NCBI GenBank assembly: GCA_002428865.1
Contig: DIYB01000017.1
Location: 3,151-9,591 of the forward strand
Source: Patescibacteria group bacterium UBA6065
GTDB taxonomy: Bacteria; Patescibacteriota; Minisyncoccia; Phycocordibacterales; UBA6065
Direction: 5' to 3'
Length of the DNA stretch: 6,441 bases
Translations under genes and position numbers: made by a program
The notes under the pieces: generated by a model
What the model saw: only the letters and a program-made list of their open reading frames with translations
Databases searched by the model: none
What the model was told of the DNA's origin: nothing
Shown: positions 1-5,652 of the stretch, in pieces
Numbering within the stretch: the first letter of the stretch is position 1
How the letters are laid out: every line of letters starts with the position of its first letter

Positions 1-851
1 AGCTTGTGCGTACGATTATCGCGAGTGCTGAGCAAGCGTTTGAGGCGGAGGTGATCGATCCTGCCAACGACCCCGCGTTCAAAGAAAAGCTCTCAGTCAT
101 TGATCGCCGTGTGGTACAGGTACGACTCAACGGATATGAAGTGGGAGATCCCTATGGCAAAAAAGCTCGAGATTTGTCCGTCTCTTTCTTCATATCACTC
201 GTACCGAAGCTCGTGATCGACAGGGTGTCTGAGGCGTCACTCGGTGCGCTCCATCCAAAACGCATTCGACACGCATCGTCTCAACTCGCGACCTATTCCG
301 TACTTCGTGATGCGCTATCAGGAAAATCGGATTTTATTATTCTCGATGTGGGTGGGGAAGTGTCTGATCTGTCAGTGGTCAAGGACGGCCTCATCCTCGA
401 GACCGCGAGCTTTCCTCTGGGTAAAAATTTTCTCACTCGACGTGTGTCACGCGCCCTCTCTGTGACCAACGATGGAGCGCTCTCGCTTCTCAAACTGTAC
501 TACGGTGGACACGCTGATGCGTCGGTATCAGAATCATTGAATCCAGTTATTGATAATGCGGCCCGTGAGTGGGTCGGCGCACTCCATACGACACTCACAC
601 GTATCGCAGGCACGCTGTCGCTCCCACAGGACCTCGCTATAGTCATAGGAGGGGATCTAGTGCCTTTCTTTATGCGCGCAATTCGTGAAGAGAAGATTAC
701 GCAATTCGATATTGTTGATGTGCCATTTCGATCAACGCTCGTGAATCACGAACTTCTTCGCTCGTTTGTATCATTTTCTTCGCGTGCAACAAAGGACCCG
801 TCGCTTTCACTCATCTCGATATTTGCCGCTCGGCATTTTGATGAGCAATAA
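1..851 (+). CDS. Actin-like ATPase-fold protein, FtsA/PilM-like (5' partial)
   Basis: This is the C-terminal part of an FtsA/PilM-family protein, cytoplasmic members of the actin/Hsp70 fold that assemble on a membrane partner in cell division (FtsA) or type IV pilus assembly (PilM). The reading frame is open to the window edge, so the GTG at 6 is probably internal. Residues counted from it: about 36-80 resemble the FtsA 1C subdomain (G-x-x-V-x-DP-x-G, then an alternating hydrophobic strand). DVGGEVSDLSVV at 114-125 is the phosphate-2 loop. DGALSLLKLYYGG at 156-168 matches the FtsA segment after that loop. IGGDLVPFF at 214-222 is the adenosine motif. Roughly 100 N-terminal residues, including phosphate-1, would lie outside. 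Phosphate-2 is degenerate: Glu-Val replaces the usual Gly-Thr. The protein ends soon after the fold, with no obvious amphipathic membrane helix as in FtsA, which favours a PilM-like role. Fold well supported; exact role uncertain. Confidence 0.72.
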   Translation, partial: LVRTIIASAEQAFEAEVIDPANDPAFKEKLSVIDRRVVQVRLNGYEVGDPYGKKARDLSVSFFISLVPKLVIDRVSEASLGALHPKRIRHASSQLATYSVLRDALSGKSDFIILDVGGEVSDLSVVKDGLILETASFPLGKNFLTRRVSRALSVTNDGALSLLKLYYGGHADASVSESLNPVIDNAAREWVGALHTTLTRIAGTLSLPQDLAIVIGGDLVPFFMRAIREEKITQFDIVDVPFRSTLVNHELLRSFVSFSSRATKDPSLSLISIFAARHFDEQ

Positions 852-897
852 GACGTTTTGAAGTTATACACATGGTGCTCGTACACGAGTGCTAAGG

Positions 898-903
898 TAT
901 AAT
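898..903 (+). promoter_or_regulatory. Candidate -10 box ahead of the baseplate J-like gene
   Basis: A perfect TATAAT lies 11 bases before the ATG at 915. No good -35 hexamer is present at 15-19 bp spacing and there is no TG extension, so it may be weak, activator-dependent or fortuitous. If used, transcription would start near 910 and the mRNA would be almost leaderless at the ATG. The 5-bp dyad CTCGT-AC-ACGAG (878-889), extendable with wobble pairs, lies immediately upstream in the -35/-10 spacer region and could be an operator. Confidence 0.4.
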
Positions 904-914
904 TGGTACATACT

Positions 915-2225
915 ATGGTGAGAAACAAGATGATGGACATGGTTCCGCCCGAAGGAGGACGGAGCATACGCAATATTCCGATTCCGGAGTCAAAGCAGCG
1001 CCGAGAAAAACAGGAGGAGCGCCGCGAAGTCGCGAGGGAAGTGCGCGAAGAATTTGTGCGTATACGCGAGGAGCATGATGTCCGCCCGCCTCGTACCTGG
1101 AAATGGAAGAAATGGTACGGATATGCCCTCGGCGCACTCGGTGTTGTCGTGCTCGCGGTCGTCGTGTCGAGTATGTTCCATAGCGCCCAAGTATCAGTGA
1201 CTCCTCGCATACTCACCGCTGATATGAATGTGAGCCTTTCAGCAAAGAAGAGCGCGGGGGCTGCGGATCTCGCTTTCTCACCCCTTTCTATCAAGAAAAT
1301 TGGTTCGGTGACCGTGAAGGCGAGTGGTGAAGAACAGGTAGAGAAGAAGGCGTCTGGTACCATCGTCATTTACAACAACTATTCGAGTGCGTCTCAGCGT
1401 CTCATCAAAAATACCCGATTCCAAACTCCTGAGGGACTTATATTTAGGATTGATCAGTCGGTCACTGTGCCTGGCAAGAAGGGTGATATTCCTGGATCTG
1501 TAGAAGCGGTTGTCTACGCTGATGAGGCAGGGGAGAAATACAATGTCGGACTCAAGGATTTCACCATCCCAGGATTCAAAGGCGATCCTCGGCACACTGC
1601 TTTCTATGCAAAATCAAAACCATCATCACCGATTGCGGGCGGTTTTTCTGGTGTTATGAAGGTTGTTTCTGATGCGGATCGCAAGGCTGCACAGGCAGAA
1701 ATTGAGAAGAATCTCCGAGCTGAACTCTTGAAAGAAGCTGAGGCGAGCCTCTCGTCTGACATGATTCTTTTTGATAATGCATACCTCATCACATTTACCG
1801 CATTGCCACAGGAAGCTGTCGGCAATGATCAGGTTACGATCAAAGAAGAGGGTATGATTTCTGGATACCTCTTGAGTAAGAAGGCGCTCTCTATGTTTGC
1901 TGCTCGTGCGGTGGTCAAAGAGTACGAGAACGAGCCTATCCTTATCGAAAATCTCGAGGATCTCACCTTTACCGCAAAGAAAGAGATTTATCCTGCGACT
2001 GATACTAGCGTCTCTTTTGCGCTCTCTGGTCAGGCACGGTTTGTCTGGGCGTATGATGAGAAAGCGCTTGCCGAAGGTCTCGCTGGAGCATCTCGTGATG
2101 AGGTACCTTCGATCATTCGTGGATTTCCTACGATAGACAAGATGGATATATCGATGTCTCCATTCTGGAGACGCTCGTTCCCCGACGATGCGGCTCGTAT
2201 CGAGATTATTCGTGCAGAACCATAG
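915..2225 (+). CDS. Membrane-anchored baseplate J/gp47-like protein
   Basis: Function unknown. The sequence resembles proteins that Patescibacteria annotations usually label 'baseplate J/gp47 family', named after phage T4 gp47 and related contractile-tail baseplate proteins. Counting from the ATG at 915 (436 residues): residues 1-65 are charged and probably cytoplasmic, with a Glu/Arg-rich likely helix at 27-55. A transmembrane helix spans about 67-88 (WYGYALGALG onward, then Val-rich), preceded by KWKK, consistent with an N-in, C-out orientation. The rest is extracytoplasmic. The most family-like stretch is about 147-245, with GTIVIYNNYSSASQRLI, TRFQTPEGLIFR, a YADEAGEKYNV segment and FTIPGFKGD. 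An Ala/Glu/Lys-rich helix lies at about 254-280. A TTG at 903 gives a longer frame but overlaps the TATAAT box, so the ATG at 915 is preferred; ATGs at 930, 933 and 939 are alternatives. No SD precedes it. It follows the actin-like gene by 63 bases and is probably its membrane partner. Confidence 0.62.
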   Translation: MVRNKMMDMVPPEGGRSIRNIPIPESKQRREKQEERREVAREVREEFVRIREEHDVRPPRTWKWKKWYGYALGALGVVVLAVVVSSMFHSAQVSVTPRILTADMNVSLSAKKSAGAADLAFSPLSIKKIGSVTVKASGEEQVEKKASGTIVIYNNYSSASQRLIKNTRFQTPEGLIFRIDQSVTVPGKKGDIPGSVEAVVYADEAGEKYNVGLKDFTIPGFKGDPRHTAFYAKSKPSSPIAGGFSGVMKVVSDADRKAAQAEIEKNLRAELLKEAEASLSSDMILFDNAYLITFTALPQEAVGNDQVTIKEEGMISGYLLSKKALSMFAARAVVKEYENEPILIENLEDLTFTAKKEIYPATDTSVSFALSGQARFVWAYDEKALAEGLAGASRDEVPSIIRGFPTIDKMDISMSPFWRRSFPDDAARIEIIRAEP

Positions 2226-2246
2226 CACGGCTTCTGAGAGGGTCGT

Positions 2247-2273
2247 TTGACAGAGCGAAACTCATGGTTTAAT
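2247..2273 (+). promoter_or_regulatory. Promoter of infA-rpmJ
   Basis: A consensus -35 TTGACA (2247-2252) is followed after 15 bp by TTTAAT (2268-2273), five of six matches to the sigma-70-type -10. A TG dinucleotide at 2265-2266 is positioned as an extended -10, which would compensate for the short spacer. Transcription is expected near 2280, leaving an infA leader of only about 17 bases with no SD. It starts after the stop of the baseplate J-like gene and so marks the beginning of the translation cluster. Confidence 0.7.
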
Positions 2274-2296
2274 CTGTTGTAACCCTCGATTCAATA

Positions 2297-2506
2297 ATGG
2301 ATAAAGAGAAACCAAACGTACTCGGCACCGTCATCGAAGCGCTCCCAAACACCTTTTTCAAGGTACAGCTTGAGGATGGCACTGAGTTACTCACGTATCT
2401 CGCCGGTAAGATGCGCATGCATCGGATCCGAGTACTTGTCGGTGACAAGGTCAAACTCGAACTCGATCCATACGGTGGCAAGGGGAGAATCATCCAGCGT
2501 TTATAA
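2297..2506 (+). CDS. infA: Translation initiation factor IF-1
   Basis: IF-1 binds the 30S A site during initiation and works with IF-2 and IF-3 to place fMet-tRNA in the P site. The 69-residue product is a single OB-fold (S1-like) domain filling the whole chain, close to the family norm of about 72. Family hallmarks are visible: [19 protein letters not shown] (9-27), then [22 protein letters not shown] (35-56, the GKMR and IRIL-GDKV blocks) and PYGGKGRI (58-65). The loop before KGRI is slightly shorter than in E. coli. It has its own promoter, is followed 12 bases later by rpmJ, and the infA-rpmJ-rpsM order is the common bacterial one. The usual upstream genes secY, adk and map are absent. 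The ATG is the only sensible start; no SD is seen. Confidence 0.96.
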   Translation: MDKEKPNVLGTVIEALPNTFFKVQLEDGTELLTYLAGKMRMHRIRVLVGDKVKLELDPYGGKGRIIQRL

Positions 2507-2518
2507 GACATACACATC

Positions 2519-2635
2519 ATGCGAGTTAAAGCATCAGTAAAGAAGAAGTGTGCAAAGTGCATCGTCGTGAGGCGCAAGGGCTACGTATACGTGGTCTGCA
2601 AGGCAAATCCGAGGCACAAACAGCGTCAGGGCTAA
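2519..2635 (+). CDS. rpmJ: 50S ribosomal protein L36
   Basis: The 38-codon frame starts at the ATG at 2519 and reads [14 protein letters not shown], then a basic stretch, ending NPRHKQRQG. That is the standard length and pattern of L36, a small protein of the large subunit that helps fold 23S rRNA. The zinc-ribbon ligands Cys11, Cys14, Cys27 and His33 are all present, so this is the zinc-binding (C+) form. It lies 12 bases after infA, almost certainly in the same transcript, and is followed by a GC-rich hairpin and then a new promoter. No SD is seen before the ATG. Confidence 0.96.
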   Translation: MRVKASVKKKCAKCIVVRRKGYVYVVCKANPRHKQRQG

Positions 2636-2636
2636 T

Positions 2637-2655
2637 CGCGGCATAGAATGCCGCG
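2637..2655 (+). terminator. Hairpin after rpmJ (weak terminator or attenuator)
   Basis: CGCGGCAT (2637-2644) pairs perfectly with ATGCCGCG (2648-2655) around the loop AGA, an 8-bp GC-rich stem starting one base after the rpmJ stop. The downstream sequence (CTACCTGTTTACA) has no proper T-tract, so it is a poor classical Rho-independent terminator. It could cause partial termination, protect the infA-rpmJ mRNA 3' end, or be a regulatory structure, since its 3' arm can also pair with a third repeat at 2675-2681. Confidence 0.5.
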
Positions 2656-2681
2656 CTACCTGTTTACAAGGATAGCGGCAT
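2638..2681 (+). repeat. Three-copy arm GCGGCAT / ATGCCGC / GCGGCAT
   Basis: GCGGCAT occurs at 2638-2644 and 2675-2681, with its exact complement ATGCCGC at 2648-2654 between them. The central arm can therefore pair with either outer copy. The downstream option can extend as ATGCC plus GCTA (2648-2652, 2655-2658) against TAGCGGCAT (2673-2681), with a 2-base bulge and a 14-base loop. The third copy lies in the spacer of the rpsM promoter. The pairing is read directly from sequence; any function is inference. Confidence 0.55.
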
Positions 2682-2691
2682 ATGCTACAAT
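2663..2691 (+). promoter_or_regulatory. Promoter of the rpsM-rpsI operon
   Basis: TTTACA (2663-2668) and TACAAT (2686-2691) are separated by exactly 17 bp, each five of six matches to sigma-70-type consensus, with a TG at 2683-2684 forming an extended -10. The -10 is followed immediately by GGGCCC (2692-2697), a GC-rich discriminator of the type associated with ppGpp-sensitive ribosomal promoters. Start of transcription is expected near 2698. An 8-bp palindrome GCATATGC (2678-2685) overlaps the spacer and the extended -10, a possible operator. This is the best promoter in the window. Confidence 0.78.
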
Positions 2692-2697
2692 GGGCCC

Positions 2698-2769
2698 TCT
2701 CCGGTTTTTAACTGGAATTCTTTGTTTTTAGATACATCATTTTAATCCTAACCTTCCTACGAGACCGTC
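2698..2769 (+). promoter_or_regulatory. 5' leader of the rpsM operon
   Basis: About 72 bases separate the predicted start of transcription from the rpsM ATG. A small hairpin, CCGGTT/AACTGG with one G-T pair and a 3-T loop, spans 2701-2715. It is followed by a T-rich single-stranded stretch and pyrimidine-rich CCTTCC. No SD is present. In E. coli, S4 represses this operon by binding a pseudoknot at the same place, and rpsD is in this operon, so autoregulation is plausible. I cannot recognise the E. coli-type pseudoknot here. Confidence 0.35.
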
Positions 2770-3150
2770 ATGCGAATCCTCGGTATCACTCTCCCAGATG
2801 AAAAGCGCATTGAGATAGCGCTCACCTCACTCTACGGTGTCGGGCGTTCACGCGCACAGTCGATACTCACGGAAGCGAAGGTTGATTTTGCAAAATTGGC
2901 AAAAGAGGTGACTGCCGATGAAGAGAATGCTATCAGGCGTGTTATCGAAGGTCTCAAGATCGAAGGTGATTTGAAGCGTGAGGTTTCAGCAAACATCAAG
3001 CGTCTCAAGGATATCAAGGCGTACCGTGGCGTACGACATCAGCGTGGTCTCCCTGTGCATGGTCAGCGCACAAAGACAAACTCTCGTACTCGTCGAGGTA
3101 ACGTCAGGAAGACTATGGGTACCGGTAGGAAGGTCGCCGAGAAGAAGTAG
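2770..3150 (+). CDS. rpsM: 30S ribosomal protein S13
   Basis: S13 sits in the head of the small subunit, contacts the P-site tRNA through its tail and forms bridges to the large subunit. The 126-residue product covers the family end to end (E. coli 118). It has an N-terminal ILGITLPDEKRIEIALTSLY block and GVGRSRAQSIL (23-33, the helix-two-turn-helix region). The signature YRGVRHQRGLPVHGQRTKTN lies at 85-104, followed by the basic tail SRTRRGNVRKTMGTGRKVAEKK. The tail is somewhat longer than in E. coli. It is the first gene after the strong promoter and the roughly 70-base leader, and rpsK follows after 29 bases. The ATG at 2770 gives the expected N-terminus; no SD is seen. Confidence 0.96.
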   Translation: MRILGITLPDEKRIEIALTSLYGVGRSRAQSILTEAKVDFAKLAKEVTADEENAIRRVIEGLKIEGDLKREVSANIKRLKDIKAYRGVRHQRGLPVHGQRTKTNSRTRRGNVRKTMGTGRKVAEKK

Positions 3151-3179
3151 TCTCGAAACATTAATTTCTGAATATCACA

Positions 3180-3620
3180 ATGGGTAAGAACAAGATAGTA
3201 GAGAATACGAACACAAAAGCAGCGCAACCAGAGGCGGCTGCTTCAGCGAAGGCTGTTTCGAGTTCAAAGAAGAAGGTTGATGTTGGTACTCTCTACGTCC
3301 AGTCGACGTACAACAACACCATGTGCCTCCTCACAGATGCAAAGGGTAATGCACTCGCAGCATCGTCGGCAGGCGCGCTCGGTTTCAAGGGCGCAAAGAA
3401 GGGTACGCCATTTGCTGCTGCAAAAGTCGGCGAAGTCCTCGGTGAAAAAGCAAAAGCTATGGGTGTCAAAGAGGTTGTTGCAGTGGTCAAAGGTGTTGGT
3501 TCTGGCCGTGAATCAGCAATCAGGAGTTTTATTGGCAAAGGTATCGGTCTTTCACGTGTGATGGACGTCACGCCGGTTCCTCACAACGGTCCGCGACCAC
3601 CGCGTCCGCGCCGCGTCTAG
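3180..3620 (+). CDS. rpsK: 30S ribosomal protein S11 with N-terminal extension
   Basis: S11 lies on the platform of the small subunit near the E site and the mRNA 3' side. The core from about residue 36 is complete: TLYVQSTYNNT (37-47), ASSAGALGFKGAKKGTPFAA (61-80), VKGVGSGRESAIR (103-115) and the C-terminal DVTPVPHNGPRPPRPRRV. The Asn-Gly of HNG, the site of isoaspartate formation in E. coli S11, is kept. The usual following Cys (HNGCRPP) is Pro here. The protein is 146 residues against about 129 in E. coli because of a roughly 35-residue Ala/Lys/Ser-rich head (KAAQPEAAASAKAVSSSKKK), probably disordered. The first in-frame ATG at 3180 is used; without the extension no Met is available before the core. 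No SD. Lies between rpsM and rpsD as in most bacteria. Confidence 0.95.
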   Translation: MGKNKIVENTNTKAAQPEAAASAKAVSSSKKKVDVGTLYVQSTYNNTMCLLTDAKGNALAASSAGALGFKGAKKGTPFAAAKVGEVLGEKAKAMGVKEVVAVVKGVGSGRESAIRSFIGKGIGLSRVMDVTPVPHNGPRPPRPRRV

Positions 3621-3647
3621 TCACGTAATCCAAACGAAGCCACTACT

Positions 3648-4256
3648 ATGTCAATGCGTATCACGCGAAAATACAAGATTGCTCGCCGCCTCGGTCCCTC
3701 GATCTACGAGAAGACTCAGGGCGCAAAGTTCGCTCTCCGACAGGAGAAGCGTTCGAAGCCTGCATATCGACCGAGGACTGAGTTCGGTCTCGCAGTTGTC
3801 GAGAAGCAGAAGGTCCGCTACACCTACAACGTAGGTGAGCGCCAGTTCAGCAAGTACGTCAAGGAATCAGTGGCAAAGAAGGGCGTGAACACCGTCGAGG
3901 CTCTCTTTACAAGGCTCGAGACGAGACTCGACAATGTCGTGTACCGTCTCGGTTGGGCACCGACCAGACTCATGGCACGCCAGATCGTTGCGCACGGCCA
4001 CATCACTCTCAATGGCCGACGCGTCTATATTCCATCTATCGAGGTCTCGGTAAATGACAAAGTGGCTATTCGCCCAGGGAGTGTCGGCAAGCCTGTCTTC
4101 AAAGATCTCGATGAGAAGATGAAGAAAGTGTCTCTTCCTGCATGGATTTCATATGATGCAGACAAGAAGGTTGCGTCGATTCAGGGTATGCCGAAATGGT
4201 CACCGACAGAGCACGCGTTCAGTCTTCAGCAGGTGATTGAGTTTTATAGCCGTTAA
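3648..4256 (+). CDS. rpsD: 30S ribosomal protein S4
   Basis: S4 is a primary 16S rRNA-binding protein that nucleates small-subunit assembly and, in many bacteria, represses its own operon. At 202 residues it is of normal length (E. coli 206). The N-terminal domain (1-88) is basic, starts RITRKYKIARRLG and has no zinc-binding cysteines, so it is the zinc-free form. The S4 RNA-binding domain begins LETRLDNVVYRLGWAPTRLM (90-109) and continues through ARQIVAHGHITLNGRRVYIPS (110-130). The chain ends QQVIEFYSR, as the family does. A second ATG at 3654 is equally possible and would remove only Met-Ser. It follows rpsK by 27 bases and precedes rpoA by 34. No SD is visible. Confidence 0.96.
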   Translation: MSMRITRKYKIARRLGPSIYEKTQGAKFALRQEKRSKPAYRPRTEFGLAVVEKQKVRYTYNVGERQFSKYVKESVAKKGVNTVEALFTRLETRLDNVVYRLGWAPTRLMARQIVAHGHITLNGRRVYIPSIEVSVNDKVAIRPGSVGKPVFKDLDEKMKKVSLPAWISYDADKKVASIQGMPKWSPTEHAFSLQQVIEFYSR

Positions 4257-4290
4257 TTGGGTTTAGTCTTTTTAACGTAAGCACAAACGT

Positions 4291-5247
4291 ATGACCGACA
4301 ACACTATCGTTCTCCCATCGAAGCCAAAGATCGTCCTCGAGAAGGGCGCACTTGGCGTCTATGAAATCGACGGTCTCTATCCAGGCTATGGCCACACACT
4401 CGGCAACTCTCTCCGTCGCATCATCCTCTCGTCACTCACCGGTTCGGCTGTTACTCACGTAAAGATCGCGGGCGTTTCTCATGAATTTTCTACTATCGCA
4501 GGGGTCAAAGAGGATGTCATCACAATCCTCCTCAATCTCAAGAAGCTTCGCTTCCGCCTCCTCACCACAGAGCCTCAGCAGCTCCGCCTCAAGATAAAGG
4601 GTGTCAAGGATGTAACTGCCAAGGATATTGAGCTCCCTGGTCAGGTCGAGCTTCTCACACCAGATCAGCACATTCTCTCAATCACAGACAAGGCGACTGA
4701 GATCGATATGGATATCACGGTTGCTTCGGGTCTCGGCTACGTGCCAAAGGAGGTTCTCCAGAAGGATCGTGTTGATATCGGTACTATCGCACTCGATGCT
4801 GCGTTTACTCCGATCAGGAAGGCAAACTACGAAGTCGAAAACATGCGCGTCGGTGATAGGACGGATTTCAATAGACTCAAGGTGACCATCGAGACCGATG
4901 GCACCATCACTCCACACGAGGCACTCGAGAAATCGATCGCTATCATGATCAACCAGTTGAAGGCGATTGTCGGATTCAAGGAAGATGAGCCAGTAGCACC
5001 AGTTGCTGAGGCAAAAACCACAGCTCCTGCACGCAAAGAGCTCGATACCGAGTTCTTGAAGACTCGCATTGAGACTCTCGAGCTCTCACAGCGTACGACT
5101 AATGCGCTTGCGAGCGCAGGTATCCGTACAGTTGGCGGACTCGTCAGAAAGAAGGAGGAGGATATCGAGAATATCGACGGCTTGGGTCCAAAGGGTATTC
5201 AGGAGATCAGGAAGGCACTCGCTGAGTTTGGAGTGACGCTCAAGTAG
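4291..5247 (+). CDS. rpoA: DNA-directed RNA polymerase subunit alpha
   Basis: The alpha subunit dimerises to seed RNA polymerase assembly (NTD) and contacts UP elements and activators (CTD). The NTD is intact at about 1-228, with the dimerisation motif GYGHTLGNSLRRIILSSL (32-49), ITILLNLK (77-84) and the conserved HEALEKSIAIMINQL (209-223). A linker rich in Ala/Pro/Glu follows (229-250). The CTD, about 255-318, contains LELSQRTTNALASAGI (263-278) and IDGLGPKGIQEIRKAL (295-310). Residues matching E. coli Arg265, Asn268, Gly296 and Lys298 are Arg268, Asn271, Gly299 and Lys301, so DNA binding appears preserved. Cys269 and Ser299 of E. coli are Ala and Gly here. Length 318 is close to E. coli (329). 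It sits in the classical rpsD-rpoA-rplQ order. No SD is seen before the ATG. Confidence 0.97.
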   Translation: MTDNTIVLPSKPKIVLEKGALGVYEIDGLYPGYGHTLGNSLRRIILSSLTGSAVTHVKIAGVSHEFSTIAGVKEDVITILLNLKKLRFRLLTTEPQQLRLKIKGVKDVTAKDIELPGQVELLTPDQHILSITDKATEIDMDITVASGLGYVPKEVLQKDRVDIGTIALDAAFTPIRKANYEVENMRVGDRTDFNRLKVTIETDGTITPHEALEKSIAIMINQLKAIVGFKEDEPVAPVAEAKTTAPARKELDTEFLKTRIETLELSQRTTNALASAGIRTVGGLVRKKEEDIENIDGLGPKGIQEIRKALAEFGVTLK

Positions 5248-5271
5248 ACAAATACGACGAAAGAAGTTAAT
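5245..5271 (+). promoter_or_regulatory. Possible weak internal promoter before rplQ
   Basis: TAGACA (5245-5250, overlapping the rpoA stop) matches the -35 consensus at five of six positions. After 15 bp comes GTTAAT (5266-5271), four of six. The geometry copies that of the infA promoter, including the 23 bases from the box to the ATG, but there is no TG extension. It might top up rplQ-rplM-rpsI transcription; it may equally be chance. Confidence 0.22.
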
Positions 5272-5294
5272 CTAGGAAACCTACCACACACCCC

Positions 5295-5648
5295 ATGAGA
5301 CACCACGAGAAATGGAAGACGCTTGGACGAGAGAAGAATCAGAGAAAAGCTCTGGTGCGTTCTCTCATGCGCTCACTCGTCCTTCATGGCGGTATCACGA
5401 CCACTGAGACAAAGGCAAAGGAATTGAGGAAGTATATCGAGCCTCTTATCACAAAGGCTCGCGCAAACACGCTCGCGAGTCGACGCCTCATCGTCTCTGA
5501 GATCGGCGATGCAAAAGCCGCAAAGAAGCTCATCGATGTCATTGCGCCAGAGTACAAGACGCGTCCAGGTGGCTATACTCGTGTCGTGAAGCTTCCGCTC
5601 CGAAAGACTGACGGTGCGAAGATGGCTCATATCCAGTTCGTAAAGTAA
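5295..5648 (+). CDS. rplQ: 50S ribosomal protein L17
   Basis: L17 binds 23S rRNA near the exit side of the large subunit. The 117-residue product has the family layout: MRHHEKWKTLGREKNQRKAL (1-20), HGGITTTETKAKELRKYIEP (31-50), and the C-terminal TRPGGYTRVVKL (89-100) followed by DGAKMAHIQFVK (106-117). Length is in the short-form range (E. coli 127). It follows rpoA after 47 bases, the longest gap within the downstream operon, which contains a possible weak promoter. It precedes rplM by only 4 bases, suggesting translational coupling. No SD at the usual distance; an AGGA lies about 17 bases before the ATG, too far to count. Confidence 0.96.
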   Translation: MRHHEKWKTLGREKNQRKALVRSLMRSLVLHGGITTTETKAKELRKYIEPLITKARANTLASRRLIVSEIGDAKAAKKLIDVIAPEYKTRPGGYTRVVKLPLRKTDGAKMAHIQFVK

Positions 5649-5652
5649 TCCT

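Noticed and set aside
858..863. TTGAAG as a -35 for the TATAAT at 898
   Set aside because: The spacing is 34 bp, far outside the range used by sigma-70-type holoenzymes.
903..914. TTG start at 903 for the baseplate J-like protein
   Set aside because: It overlaps the TATAAT box and adds only four residues, while an ATG follows at 915.
952..958. AAGGAGG, the only perfect Shine-Dalgarno-like sequence in the window
   Set aside because: It lies inside the baseplate J-like coding region as Glu-Gly-Gly codons, and the only codon at suitable distance is ATA at 966. Starting there would remove part of the N-terminal head, so it is most likely a coding coincidence.
1068..1080. GAGGAG followed by ATG codons inside the baseplate J-like gene
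   Set aside because: Both ATGs (1075, 1078) are out of frame with the long frame and open no recognisable product; the GAGGAG is Glu-Glu coding sequence.
1626..2228. 200-codon open frame on the - strand
   Set aside because: It is antisense to the baseplate J-like gene, its translation is rich in Arg/Cys/His with no recognisable domain, and the + strand frame has clear family features. The same holds for the - strand frames at 746-1369 and 5539-6078.
5273..5283. TAGG-AAA-CCTA hairpin before rplQ
   Set aside because: Only 4 bp with no T-tract; too weak to be a terminator or a credible regulatory structure.
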